Below are positions 1 to 12,239 of a DNA stretch of 64,000 bases, one piece after another. This stretch comes from Benincasa hispida. Lineage: Eukaryota > Streptophyta > Magnoliopsida > Cucurbitales > Cucurbitaceae. Location: positions 13,875,335 through 13,939,334 of the forward strand of contig NC_052357.1 of assembly GCF_009727055.1 (NCBI RefSeq). The letters run 5' to 3'. The notes beneath the pieces are model-generated. The model did not search any database, was not told the DNA's origin, and saw only the letters and a list, made by a program, of their open reading frames with translations. Position 1 is the first letter of the stretch, and each line of letters opens with the position of its first letter. The position numbers and the translations under genes are program-made.

Positions 1-20
1 TCAATATATGATTGTAATAA

Positions 21-272
21 GGAAAATTTTCACATATAGAAAAAATATCAAACTATTTACAAAAATAGCAAAAACATTAGAAGACATTAACATACTTCTA
101 TCAATGTCTATCAGTGATAGACTTTTATCAGTTTCTATCATTGACAATTGATAGACACTAATAGATTTCTATTAGCTTTTATCAACATATATCAATCTCT
201 ATCAAAGAAGATTAAATTTTGGGTTATTTTATGTAAATAGTTTTCCTTATTTTTCTATTTTTGAAAATCTCC
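21..272. repeat. TATC-palindrome MITE, copy 1
   Basis: The ends are imperfect inverted repeats (GGAAAATTTTCA at the left, TGAAAATCTCC at the right) and the centre is a string of interleaved TCTATCA and TGATAGA words. The same layout recurs at 306-455 and 48111-48314, so this is a dispersed family and not a local repeat. The flanks ATTGTAATA and TTTCTAATA agree at 7 of 9 positions, a possible worn 9-bp target duplication. No coding capacity. Confidence 0.6.
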
Positions 273-305
273 TTTCTAATAAACTAGTAAGAACGATTAT
301 AAACA

Positions 306-455
306 AATAAATTATTTTAAATGAAAAATTTGTTGAAAATATTTACAAATAATAGTAAAATATCATTGTCTATCTGTGATAGATCGCGATAGACTACTAT
401 CTTTGGGTCTTTTATAAATATTTTGGTTCATTTTCCTATATTTGAAAATAGCCCT
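306..455. repeat. TATC-palindrome MITE, copy 2
   Basis: A shorter copy of the family at 21-272. It has the arm word AAAATATTTACA on the left, its counterpart TATAAATATTTTGG on the right, and TGTGATAGATCGCGATAGAC in the middle. Boundaries are judged by eye against the copy at 48111-48314. Confidence 0.55.
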
Positions 456-1205
456 TATAAATGTAATAATCAATTTTGCAAAATCTACAAATTATAATAG
501 TTTGATTAATATCTTCCTCTAAATTTCTAAATTTCTATTTATTCACTCAATTGTATCATTTGCTAACTTTTAAAATAAAAATTATATTTTGAAAAAACAC
601 TTGAATTAGAAACTAAAATATATATATTCACCTAAAAGAAATATCCCCAACTATGCCTCTAAGAAATTAAATCAAGAATTTTTTTTAGTACTAACTAATA
701 TTTGAGAATTTGAACTTTCGATTCAGAAGCATATATCAATTATTAATAAATTGTACATGTTCATGATGACAAATTAATTCTAGATGATAACGTTTAAAAA
801 AAAAAAAAAACCCTAAAATAAACATAACCATATTTTTGCGTTTAAGATATAGTTTTGGCTATAGTTGTAGCGAAATTATTCAACAAAGTATAGCTAAATT
901 TAATTAACAAATAGGGTTTATCCATGCAAATCCATGCATTAATACTTAATTTAAAATAAATTACCCCAAACAAATTATACATAAACCATTGAGATTAAAA
1001 TTAAAATTTGATTTTCGAGTGAAAAAAAGAAAATAATAACCCAAAAGTCGGCTACCGGCCAACTCATTCTTGCATCTCAATCTCTTGCTTTTCAATCCAA
1101 AACTCTCACACTCATGTTTTTGCAGCCAAAAAGAAAAAAGAAAAAAAAAAAAAAAAAAAAATCCTCTCTCTTTAAAAATTTCCAAGCAAACTTCCATTCA
1201 TTTCC
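456..1205. other. AT-rich upstream region, no gene seen
   Basis: Very AT-rich DNA with an A tract near 795-811 and a purine-rich A/G run at 1131-1161. Open frames here are low-complexity and have no recognisable family. This is presumably the distal promoter of the polygalacturonase gene. Confidence 0.5.
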
Positions 1206-1211
1206 TATAAA
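1206..1211 (+). promoter_or_regulatory. Candidate TATA box of the polygalacturonase gene
   Basis: TATAAA in the context CCTATAAAG lies 157 bp before the start codon, which would give a 5' leader of roughly 120-130 nt containing the C tract. The assignment rests on motif and distance only. Confidence 0.4.
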
Positions 1212-1305
1212 GAACCCCACAAATCTTAAAGTACATTTCATGTTTTTGATTTGATTCAGTTGGTCACCCACAATTCCATCAAAACTTTCCCTACTTTCTT
1301 CCCTT

Positions 1306-1329
1306 CCCCCCCCCCCCCCCCCCCCCCCC
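1306..1329. repeat. C24 homopolymer in the 5' leader
   Basis: Twenty-four consecutive C residues, preceded by a CT-rich stretch, lie 33 bp before the polygalacturonase ATG. The length is likely polymorphic and is also prone to sequencing error. Confidence 0.8.
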
Positions 1330-1362
1330 TCAAACTCCTTTCCCCTTTTATAACTGCACGAT

Positions 1363-4300
1363 ATGATGTGCTGCCAATTATTCAGTCATCGTTGTTGTCT
1401 TCTTCTTCTTTCCTTTCTAATTACCATGGCCATCTCCGAGTTTTTCTCAACATGTTCTGGCTCGTATGCTGACATTGATCCTCCGCCGTCAATTAGCAGT
1501 GGTGACAAAGAAGATCATGATCAACATTATTACGAGTACTCCTCTGAATTCTCAAGCATGTTGAGGACGAGGTTAGAGAAGATGGCACCGTCGCCTGTAG
1601 CGTCGTCCGAAATATTCAACGTCGATGATTATGGAGCAATGGGTGACGGAGAAGACGATAGCGAGGTGGGTTTTTTATTTTATTTTTATAGAATATAGCA
1701 CTATAATTGTGAAATAATGAGTTTGGGAGCTGAAATGTTTTGTGTTTTAATTATTTCAGGCGTTTAAAGAAGCTTGGAAGGACGCTTGTTCTTCTACAAA
1801 TGCCATTTTTTTGGTTCCATGTGACAGAATTTATCATCTTAAGCCAATCACCTTCTCTGGTCCTTGTAACTCTCCTCTTCTATTTAAGGTATATGTTTTA
1901 CAAAATCATCTCACTATATTTTTTAAATATTCAATAAAAAAAACACATTTTTCATTTTTGGACAAAAGCTTATTTTATATTTTGTTATGACTTTGTAATA
2001 ATTTTGTAACGTATAGATTATAACCGTTAATATATATACACACTCATAAGTATAACGATCAAATTATTACCAAATGAGACATTTAATCTTAATCAAAAGT
2101 ATAATGACCAAACTGTTGCAAACTAAACTCAATTATATTATTTTTAGATTTTTTAACCATTTTATTAAAAAAGATATTATTATTATTGAATAAATATTGA
2201 TAGACTTGATTTGGATTATGTTGTCTAGTGACGTGTATTGATTTTGTAAGTTTAATTGAAAAAAGTATGATTTAAAATATGAATGTTTTACTAAAAAAAA
2301 TATATATTTTTTTAATCTTTTTACTATGGTAGGTAGAAAGTTCTATTTTACTTTCTTACGTGGGTTATTTGAATTGATCAAATTATGTATATTGCATTAA
2401 ATAAATAATAATTCTGTTTCACTCATATTTCTATGGTCTAAAAAGTAGTTGTTGTGGAGGAAATATTTTTTTCCATATGGTAAATTTATATAAATTGCAA
2501 TCTTTTATTAGTAATAAGTCGTCATAAATTCCTTTTGTATTTATTTCATTTAGTTAACGGTTTTCATTTCCTCTTCTTCACAACGTTACATTTTTCAACT
2601 CTTCCATTTTTTATTTGTTTTTTTCTTCCCCTTTTTCACTTTTCTTGTTGTTTAGTGGTTTAAGGATGTCTCTCCTTTCACATTTTAATAACGTTAAAAA
2701 AAAAAAAAAAAAAAATTATTACTTAAAATTTAGGATGTAGGGAGCTTATAGGATTCGAGGGTGTTGAGGAATCTACATTTAAAAACTCTCCCATTCCAAT
2801 TTGTTTCGAGAACCATATGTTATCTAGTATGGTATCAGTGCTTATCAAGTCCAAATAGACATTTGGTCTAAAAAATATATCTGATCTCAGAAAAGTAAAC
2901 TCAAAGAGGCACTATCTTCAGGAATAGATGGATCATTCTTCTTATTGTCAAAATGGTTTTGAGATGAAATCTCATGTTATCTAATACATGATTGAGTAAT
3001 TTTTATTTAAAGTTTGTTCATTTTTAAAAAAGGTGGCTTTTTATCTCCTCTAGAAATAAGATTTAAGAAGAAAAAAGGAAAAAGAAAAACTCATCCCATT
3101 GCTTCTCCATTTTGTTACGGTATGTCAAGGGGTTCATGCGTATTTTCGTTCGTATATTATTGCAATTATTTTGGAAAGTGAGATACTTTGGTGAACATTT
3201 ATTGGAAATGGTATAGTTATGCAAATTCCTATATTTTAAAATGAAAAGTTAAACATCTTTTCTCAACCAAAAAAAAAAAAAAAAAAGTTAACATCGACAT
3301 AAAATGTAGATATTTTCTTTTATATATAACTCAAGAATTTATTTTAATTATTGAAAATCAATAATATGTTATTTCTTTGACAATACTATGCTGAGTTCAA
3401 TTATAATAATATTATTTTCTCTAATAATTTAAGAAAAAATTTCAAAAATCAAAAAATAAGAAAAACTATTTACTCAATAATAAAATTTCAATTTTCTTTA
3501 ATAGAGGATGTTGTGTCTATAGTTTTTTTTTTTTTTTTTTTTTTTTTTTTCTATTTCTGTAAATGCTTTGACATTTTTTTTATTGGTAAAAATTTCCTTA
3601 TAATTTTTATTTAATTCTATTCTTTTTTTCCAACATGGAAGATCGAAGGGACAATAAAGGCATCCCCACATATATCAGATTATGAGAAAGACAGAAGGCA
3701 TTGGATTATTTTTCAAAATATATCAAATTTTAGAGTGGAAGGTAAAGGCATCATTAATGGAAATGGAAGAAAATGGTGGTCAAATTCATGCAAAGTCAAT
3801 AAAACTCTGGTGAGTTAAAATTTTTAATTCAATTCATTTTTTTATTAATATAATCATAACTTATTTTGTGTATTAAATGATTTCTTTTCCCCTTTTTCTT
3901 GTTTTTTCAGCCTTGCAAGGAAGCTCCAACAGTAAGTTCATTTTCATATCCATATGAGTAAAAGTTATTAATCATTTACCATTGCCAAATTGGGTAATTG
4001 GGTTGGGATTAACTTGTTTAAAAATTAAATGGATAAAGTTTAACTAAAGAAATTAATATTATTATTGTATCTATTGAAATCATTAAACAGGATTATGTGG
4101 TTTTGAAACTTTGAGAGAAATAAGAACATCTTTAAATAGGTCATTTTGCTAAAATACATCATAAAAGAAACAGAAAAAACACTTTTAAGAAATTAGTTGT
4201 TTTACATGATCATTTTAGTTCTGAAAAAAAAGAAAAAATCATCTCCAAAATAGTTTCAAGAGATCCTATCAAATATCAAGGGCTTATTTGAAATGATTTT

Positions 4301-6675
4301 CAAGTGTTTAAAACAAAAATGTTTTAAAGTATTTAGAAATTCGTTTCAAATGGACTCAAAATTTAGTTTTTGTTTCCTCATACTTTCATTAACTTTGAAA
4401 TTAATCTCTCTCTCTATTCAGGCTGTTACATTCTATGAATGTACCAATCTAAGGGTGGAAGGGATAAGGTTCAGAAATGCACAAAGGATGCATCTTTCTT
4501 TTCAGAAATGCAACAATGTCAAAGCTCTAAATCTCTGGATATATGCACCAGGAAACAGCCCCAACACTGATGGCATCCATGTCACAGGCACCCAATCAAT
4601 TGTCATAAAAAACTGTCTTATAATGACTGGTATTCCTATTCCCAAACCTTCAAATAAATACACTATATATAACTAAAACGAGAACTTGTTTTTTAATTTT
4701 ATGATAGTTCTGAAATATGTCTATGGTATTCTTTTGGAGGTGATGACTGCATTTCGATCGTAAGTGGGTCGAAAAATGTCCGAGCAAAGGGCATCACTTG
4801 TGGACCAGGTCATGGAATCAGGTACCAACAACAAAGCTCCAAAACTTAGCTAATTTCATTCAATGGGGTTCGTATTATTGATTGTGTGTGTGTTTTTTCT
4901 TTTCCTGATTTATTTTGCAGTATTGGAAGCTTGGGAGCTGGAAAATCAGAAGCGGAGGTTTCTAATGTGGTGGTTGATACAGCAAAGTTTTCAGGAACAT
5001 CAAATGGAGTGAGAATTAAAACTTGGCAGGTAAAAGGATTGCTCTAAATTTTCCGTGTAGCTCAAAGAAAACTTGTTTAGAACAGTAAAGATCACTTGTT
5101 TTGACTTGAAAATTGAAGGTATTTCACTTTGTTAAGACTCAAAAATCAGAAAATGAAAGAAGTTTACTGGATGCAAAAGCAACAGTGTTTGTGCCTGCTG
5201 ATTTTGACACCAGAACTTGACCTGCACATTACTTAATCCTCTACTTTTTGACCAACTAAATACCTGTAGAAGTTTAGGTATCATGTGCTTTTCAAACCTA
5301 CCAAACAATTAACATTTTTTTCACAAGTCAATGACCTTCAGGAGGGAAGGGGGAAGTTTGGTCTGTTTTCTCCCCTGCCAGTCAGCTAAGAATTTGACAT
5401 TGAAAAATCCACAATAGATTAGCCTAGTTGTCAATAATAATCATAGGGTATAATTTATAAAAATAAAAGAAAATGGAGAGAATGGATACAATTCATGGTG
5501 ATCAACAAGCTAATATCCTATGAATTTTCTTGGGACCAAATGTTGTAGGGTAGATAGGTGTGTCGTTGAGGTGTACACAAACTGACCAAATTGCTCACAA
5601 ATATCAAGAACAAAAAAAAAGTATTGAAAAGTTTTCAAACTTAGTGGACCGGTAAAATTAATATATAATGGAAGCTTCTGCTCAAAAGCAAGATAAACAG
5701 CAAAAAATCCAATGGGCCATGCCTTGTCATTCTTTCTTTAATTTTCTTTATACTTAAAGAATTGGCATGGCATATTTCGAGTTTTTTGACAGTTTGGAGA
5801 AGAGAAAGGTTTCATTCCATCTTTTTCTCTTCCATTGTTTACAAAAATTTGGAAAATTATTTAGTATAAGTCTTGTTTTGTTGGTTTCTTAACTTCCAGG
5901 TTCAATTTTGGTCTACAAAATTTGAGCAAAAATTGCTTTCGTCTTACATTTGAAATCAAATGAAACGGGTTTGATATTAAATACCAAAACTGAGAACTTA
6001 AGATTTATGAAAGCTTTTACAAATTTATGACTATTCATAAAAGTTCAAGACCTAAAACTAGAAGAGTAAAAGCAGAGAGCCCAATGTGGAAGTTTTACCA
6101 ACCAAAAGAAAATTTCAGCATTTCCCTTTTAGAAACACACAACCTAACAGCTAGATTTAATGTTCTGATTTGACTTAAATTACTTCATCAAATATTTCTT
6201 TAGTTCTAACCCAACATTGGTCTACAGGGAGGAAAAGGGTATGCACAAAACATAATATTCCAGAATATTGTGATGGACAATGTGACCAACCCAATAATCA
6301 TAGATCAAAACTACTGTGACCAGAAAGAACCATGCACACAACAGGTAAACACTTCAAAAACCGAATTCAGGACAAATCAAAAGTTTCAATATATACAAAA
6401 TTTTTGTCCTAAGCATTTTATCAAACACATTACAGGCAGACGCAGTACAAGTGAGTAATGTAATGTACCAGAATATCAGAGGCACAAGCGCTTCAGAAGT
6501 GGCTGTGAAATTCGATTGCAGCAAAAGCTTCCCATGTCAGGGAATTCTTCTACAAGACATCAATCTGGTTCGCAAAGGAAAAAATGACGACAAATCGACC
6601 CAAGCTGAAGCTTCCTGTAAAAATGTCAAGTTGAAGAACAGAGGAAGGGTTTCTCCACAGTGCGCTGGACGATGA
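1363..6675 (+). CDS. Polygalacturonase (GH28 pectinase), nine exons
   Basis: The product should be a secreted enzyme that cleaves alpha-1,4-galacturonan bonds of de-esterified pectin in the cell wall. Exons are 1363-1665, 1760-1888, 3642-3809, 3911-3931, 4422-4629, 4740-4821, 4921-5029, 6228-6344 and 6436-6675. Every intron is GT-AG and the phases join into 458 residues. Residues 1-25 form a hydrophobic signal peptide ([12 protein letters not shown]). Residues 26-84 are an acidic, His/Tyr-rich spacer, and the GH28 fold begins at [12 protein letters not shown] (85). All four family motifs are present: NTDG 255-258, GDDC 277-280, GHG 300-302 and RIK 335-337, so the catalytic Asp residues (257, 278, 279) and His301 are kept. 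Exon 4 is only 21 nt. A second ATG follows directly at 1366, so the start is uncertain by one residue. Intron 2 (1.75 kb) and intron 7 (1.2 kb) are long. Endo or exo action and tissue cannot be read from the sequence. No lesion is visible. Confidence 0.95.
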
Positions 6676-7694
6676 AGATGAAGATGAAGAAGAAGAAGAA
6701 GAAATGGCGGATCCAGTTTTCGCAAATGCTTGATCGGGTCACTGTGAATTCAAATAATTTATACTTTTCGTAGGCATTTGGATTAGTGGTTCGTTCTATT
6801 CAATTTAGATTTTTTCCCCGTTATTTGGGATGAACATGTAAAATAGGGGTTATTGTTTGGGGTTACCATTATGACTGATTATAGTATTAATTAAAAGAAG
6901 TCATAGGTTGGTTGTATCAAGGGCTCGTTGCAATATGGGCAAAATAAGTTTATAATATTAAGCTTGTAGTCTAAATCTTTTAATTTTGTAAAAAAGCAAA
7001 AAATAAGTCCAACTCACAATTTAATAATGAAAGTATTAAAAAAAATGCACAAACACAGTTGAATTAAAATGATACACTTAGATTTTTTTAAAAAAAAAAA
7101 AAAACTTGAACTTCCTCTTCTTCGAAAGCAGTAGACCCCTCTCCCCTCCCCCAACATCTCTCTTCAACTCCACACGATATGTCGCCAACCACCGCCACCT
7201 CCCTGACGCTTACCTCCGTCGATCGCTGCACGTTCGGTCAGCGATCTTCGGTTGTCTATCGCCGATTTTCTCTTTCTCTATCTATCTTTCTTTCCCCTAA
7301 CATCTCTCTTTCACTAATTCCGCACCATTTGTTGCTAACCTCCGCTTACCCTACCCTTCGTCGACCACTAGACGTCCGGCCGCTGATTGTCAATTGCCAC
7401 TTTTCTCTCTATAAATTAATTATTTAGGGATTTATGTAATAAAAAATAATTAGAAATTCATAATTACTAAACCAAAAAATTATTTATTGATTGCATATTT
7501 GCCATATTTTCAAAGTTTGAAAAGTTTAAGTAATAATTACTAAACCCTAAATTTAATTTGCTACCCAATACAATTTTCCTTGTATTAATTAATAATAAAT
7601 AAATAAAGTTGTTTCTTTTTTTCTCTATGCGGAAGGGTTTAAGGATAATAATTAAGTGTATCATGACATTTTAAAAAAATTGTAAATATAACAA
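6676..7694. other. 3' flank of the polygalacturonase gene, no gene seen
   Basis: It begins with a GAA/GAT-rich run just after the stop codon, probably 3' UTR. Around 7106-7420 is a CT-rich patch whose frames are low-complexity. The final 35 bp (AAATTGTAAATATAACAAAATC) resemble an arm of the TATC-palindrome MITE that continues beyond the MULE at 26130. Confidence 0.5.
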
Positions 7695-7703
7695 AATCTA
7701 TTA
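7695..7703. repeat. Target site duplication of the MULE, left copy
   Basis: AATCTATTA directly abuts the left terminal inverted repeat and is identical to 26130-26138. Nine bases is the standard duplication length for Mutator-superfamily insertion. Confidence 0.9.
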
Positions 7704-7754
7704 GGAAAATTTGTACAGATGACCCATTTTTTAGGCCCAAAATGTCAATGACCC
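7704..7754 (+). repeat. Left terminal inverted repeat of the MULE
   Basis: It starts GGAAAATTTGTACAG and continues with TGACCCATTTTTTAGG and CCCAAAATGTCAATGACCC. Reverse-complemented 26078-26129 matches it with about six substitutions and one indel. Confidence 0.9.
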
Positions 7755-8000
7755 TCTGCTGACATCATCACCATACCAGATTATGTAAATGCCCTTACTT
7801 CTTTTTCTTCTTACCCTTTTACTGAAAACCAACCAAAACTAAAAACTTTTCAAAGGTAACGGCTTCGTATCGCTCATAAGTTCCGAACGGTCTCGTTGTG
7901 TTTGAAATCCATCATTTGGGCTTGCAAAATCTTCCACTTCCACCGAAAAATCGAATCTGATCGGTAAGTCCGATTATGTCCTAAACTAATCGGTAATGGG

Positions 8001-8330
8001 GAAAGGGTGGGTCATTCTAGGGTTTACAAATACTATGAGCCTATGATTTTTTTTTTCTTTTGGTTTTCGATGTGTTCTGAGGTTGAAGACGAGTAAAAAG
8101 AGAGAATATGAACGAGATAAGTGAGAGTGAAATCGGCGAGAGCGATGCTAGAGAGAGCGACATTAGAAAGGATGGATCAATTTGGGGTTTAGAAATACTG
8201 TGAACTTATGGTTTTTTTGTTTGTTTTTTTAGTTTTCGATGTGTTCTGAGGTTGAAGACGAGTAAAAAGAGAGAATGTGAGCGAGATAAGTGAGAGTGAA
8301 ATGGGCCAGAATGATACTAGAAAGAACGAT
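8001..8330 (+). repeat. Tandem duplication of about 167 bp
   Basis: Two successive copies share the landmarks GAAAGGRTGG (8001 and 8166) and GTTTTCGATGTGTTCTGAGG (8063 and 8232), followed by GAAGACGAGTAAAAAGAG. The offset drifts from 165 to 169 bp through small indels. It lies in the left arm of the MULE, upstream of the DUF1985/ULP1 gene. Confidence 0.8.
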
Positions 8331-8455
8331 ACTAGAGAGAACAACACCAGAGAGAGCGATACCAGAGAAAGTGACACCAGAGAGAGAGCGATACCAGAGA
8401 AAGCGACACTAGAGAGAGCGATACTAGAGAGAGCGACACTAACGAGACAATGTCT
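8310..8455 (+). repeat. GA-rich 15-bp minisatellite
   Basis: About nine units of the type GATACTAGAGAGAGC with variants (GACACTAGAGAGAGC, GATACCAGAGAAAGC). It would read as a repetitive Thr-Arg-Glu-Ser peptide, but it is low complexity and ends before the DUF1985 frame, so a leader or promoter position is more likely than coding. Confidence 0.75.
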
Positions 8456-8559
8456 AGTGAGAGTGGTTCTAGCGAGACTTAAATAGAATGTTGTGTTTAT
8501 AATTTTTTTTCTGAAGGAATTACTGATTGAATCTTTATTTCATGCAGAAGTGATTTAAG

Positions 8560-11500
8560 ATGTCAACATGTTTCAGAATATCTGTAGTTGAGTGATTACC
8601 CAGTCAAATAACGAGTTTGGCCCACATTGCTAATGCGAACAAGACTGTGAAGGAGAAGCTTACCCCATGACAGTTAGAGATGTTCAAGAGAACAGTTTTT
8701 AGGCGATTTGTAGACATTGACATGGTATTCAACATCCCAATTATCCACCATATATTATTGAGAGAAGTGAAGAGCACGAGAACTGACTCAATGAGATTCT
8801 CTGTTGGCAAAAAGGTCGTCAGGTTTTCGAAGGATAATTTTTTTATTGATGACTGGTTTGTGGCAATCCCCAACGCGAGTTGATCATAATGAGGAGTCCT
8901 CATATGAAATTGCAATCAAGTATTTTGGTAATCGAGTGACAAAGGACACATTACATTTCAGTCTACTATAAGAAAGATACAAGGAGTTGGAGTTCGAAAA
9001 TGATGAGGATGTTGTGAAGATCACCCTAGTGTACTACATGGAGGTTGTAATGATGGGAAAGAACAAACAGAAAAGTGCAGTGGAACTTAAACAATTTAAG
9101 GATGTTCAGAACATAAAGTATTATAATAGTCTAGATTGGGGTACCATTATTTGGGAGAGGACATTCGATGCTCTAAAGACTGCGTTGAATGATAAGATTA
9201 GTTTATACAAGACGAAGGTGAAAGAAAATAAAAATTATGTCATGAAGTACTCTTTGTGTGGATTTCCATAAGCGTTCCAGGTAAATTTTCTTAACATAAT
9301 AATGGTGTTGTTTGATTTAACATTATTATTGTTCTTAATATATGTTAAATCTTATTTAGATATGGACGTACGAGATCCTAGTAGCATCGATAGTTGGGAA
9401 CATTGTTGAGCAAAGGAGCAAGGTGGCTTTACCTCGTATATTACGATTGTCATGCTCCCACTCAGTGTCCTTCAAAGTACTCAAGAGAGATATATTCGAG
9501 TCTAACAATGTAAGTGTATTTTATGCATAATATGTTTATTTGGTTGTTAAATTGATAGTAACCATTTTACTGGGATGTTAATGCAGACTAAGGTTAAAGA
9601 GGGTCTTGTCATGACCGACGCTGAGAAGGAGTTTTGGGATACCCTAGTGGACAGACAACCTATATTCAATCTAGGTTCCAATGATGATAGTGCTGAAAGT
9701 GACAGTAGGTCGAGTAGTGGAAGCAGTTCTAAAAACGACTGTGATGATCATCTTGGAGGTAACAATGATGAACATGAGCATGTCGAGCACAAGGATTTTG
9801 AATGTGGAAGGGTGGAGGGAAGGACATACACACCTAGTGATGATATGTTCCATGATGTGGTGGGGGACGTACGCGATGAGGATGAGTTAAACCCACCTGA
9901 TGACCATTCTGCAGACTCCCATAGAGAGTGATCTACGGATGAGGAGTGTCCTGAGTGTGCTAGCTGCAGGGAGAGAGGCAATCCCAACGATTCTGTTTAT
10001 TCGTACCTACTGAGCATTGATAGCTTATTATTGAGGTTCGATAGTCGTATATCAAGTTTAGATAGTTGTGTATCAAAGATCGAGGAAAATATGACAGACA
10101 TGAAAGCACAATTATCGGCCATCCAGTCACTTTTATGATCTATGTGCAAGGTTTACATTTACTATTGTTGCTTCATATTTAGTTTTTACATATTTGTGAA
10201 CTCATCATTTTATGTTTACTAATTAAAGAGTTCCATGGTGATTGAGGAGATGACAAGGTCACCCATCCATACAGGTGATGATGCCAAATTGTCGCTCATC
10301 CCACCTATTGATCTCGATACAACTGATGCGACTGCCTCTCATACTCCCATCCCCCTCTAGAGCCTCCAAATACCACCACTACACCTAATCCCATACCCTA
10401 TCTAGAGCCTGATACCACATCATTACCCATCGATGTCTAACTATAGAGACCGACATCCCACATACACAACCTGACGTGTCTGCCTCACCCTCTAACATCC
10501 CACATCCAGAGGCTGACACGTTTGACTTACTCACTATGTCACATACAGAGGCCGACACTTCTAATGTTGTTACGACAACGCAAGGAGTTACATCAGTGAG
10601 TAATTTATTGATCGGTAATCTTTCTTTTTTTTTTTAATATTTTGTGATTTGAATATATTTTTTTAATATTTCTTGATGAGTAATTTTTATTATCTGTTTA
10701 TGTAGAAATTTTGAAGAACTAGTTGTAAGAGAAAAGGTGTTGATAAATATACACCTCCAACTCAACTAAAGAAGAAAATAATAAGAGATGACTAGGGTAC
10801 ACCTTCTGTCTGAAAGTCAAAAGGTTAAGTATCATCTTCCGGGTGTGCCTAGTCACTATTCAGAGCGATTGTCGGGTACAACCTAGATATGACATTTCAC
10901 TTACTATCTTTAAAGAAATGATGAGTTGGATCACTAATGGAAATACAGATAACGAGGTTCAAGAGAATTCCTTTGAGCCACTATCGAAGTAATTTTTCAA
11001 GGAATTGATTGAACCGAGTTCATGGGTTGAATGTGATATAAGTTTCCTAGTCTTGACTCTTTTACAATTGGATATCTTGTATTTTGACTGACATAGTAAT
11101 TTTTTGTGCAGACCACAAATATTTTATTTCATTTTATGAAAGAAAAGTTTTATAACTGACCTGACATGTGCATGCACAAGTTCACCATCTTGCCAATTAG
11201 AGTAACGGTAAACTTTGATATATTTTGTTGTGCAGAGTCATTTTACTATGATATATTTCGTTACTTAACTTCTTATTTTATTTTTCAGGGTCACCTTAAT
11301 GCTTGTAGCAGGGTATTTAAATGGATAAAGAATAAGTAGAGACTGAAGGATGCCCTAGTATGGAAGGATGGAGACATGTACAAGGACTACATCACTAGTA
11401 AATTCGATATCAAATGGGCAAATGTGGATTTCGTGTATACGGCAATGAACATTAGTGAGCACTGGATGGTCCTTGCAATGGACAAGAGGCCATATATTCG

Positions 11501-11736
11501 TGTTCGATCCACTTCTATCATACACACCAATGACGAAGCTAGGGACTTGGTTGGCGCCATCAACTGTCACAGTACCATCCCTACTTCACTATTGTGACGT
11601 GAAACGTTCAAAGCCGAACCTATCCACATCCCGTTGGAAAATCACCCAACCTATCAATGACAACATACAACACGGGTCATTTGATTGTGGCATCTTTGCT
11701 GTAAAATTACTACAACATTTTGGTGACTGGTGTTGA
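8560..11736 (+). pseudogene. Decayed MULE gene: DUF1985 plus ULP1-like cysteine protease
   Basis: ULP1 (C48) proteases remove SUMO or related tags; the purpose of the domain in transposons is unknown. A first ATG at 8560 leads into SLAHIANANKTVKEK, a stop, then a DUF1985-like block (8680-8880: FKRTVFRRFVDIDMVF, IIHHILLREV). Further homologous segments are 8987-9280, 9361-9510 and 9585-9930 (an acidic Ser/Asp-rich region), a helical segment near 10000-10135, and a Pro/Thr-rich linker at 10240-10430. Apparent introns separate several of these (for example about 9282-9360 and 9511-9585). The protease is at 11376-11736: His in SEHWMVLAMD, Asp in VFDPLL and Cys in SFDCGIFAVK. The His lies in a different frame from the Asp and Cys, so a frameshift near 11470-11510 breaks the active site. 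At least three in-frame stops occur upstream. The gene converges on the transposase. Confidence 0.85.
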
Positions 11737-11940
11737 TCCTTCTATAATCACTCAGGAGAGAATGAGTGAATATAGGATGTAGTTAGCGTGTTAGTTGTGG
11801 GTGAACACTCCGTATTTTTTATGTGTATAAAAAAATATATTTTTTTATGTATGTAAAACATGTATTTTTTATGTATATAAAACTTCATTGGAATCTGTTA
11901 CTTATTTTGACTATATATATTTTTAAAATGCGCGACTTTC

Positions 11941-12161
11941 AGGGAGAGCAACATTTATAGAGAGAGCGATACATTGAGAGAGAAAGATTTTGAAAGAGAG
12001 CGAGACTTACATTCTGATGGTATTCATAGGAGTCTGTACATAAACATGAGTGACATTCTAAGAGTCTATACATAAAACATGAGTCAGTTCATGAGTCTAT
12101 GCATAAGCATGAGTGACATTGTAAGAGTATACATAACAAGAGCATGAGTGACATTCTAAGA
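11941..12161 (+). repeat. GA-rich run and 32-bp tandem repeat between the two MULE genes
   Basis: 11941-12008 holds GAGAGAGCGA-type words. From 12030 four units of 31-32 bp follow, each starting GAGTCTATACATAA and ending GAGTGACATTCTAA, with starts at 12030, 12062, 12093 and 12125. The tract lies just past the 3' end of the ULP1 gene and before the 3' end of the transposase. Confidence 0.75.
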
Positions 12162-12239
12162 GATCAAGACATACAGAGTGAGTACATTGAGATAATTAAA
12201 GTGTCAATTGGGTCTATATTTAGACAATCAACCTCGACA

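Noticed and set aside
961..1197. 78-codon open frame on the - strand
   Set aside because: Consists largely of the complement of an A-rich tract; no family, no splice signals, and it overlaps the promoter region.
7106..7427. Two overlapping CT-rich open frames
   Set aside because: Ser/Leu/Pro-rich by composition only; no domain and no supporting exon structure.
8277..8486. Open frame with Thr-Arg-Glu repeats
   Set aside because: It is the 15-bp minisatellite read in one frame and is not continuous with the DUF1985 frame.
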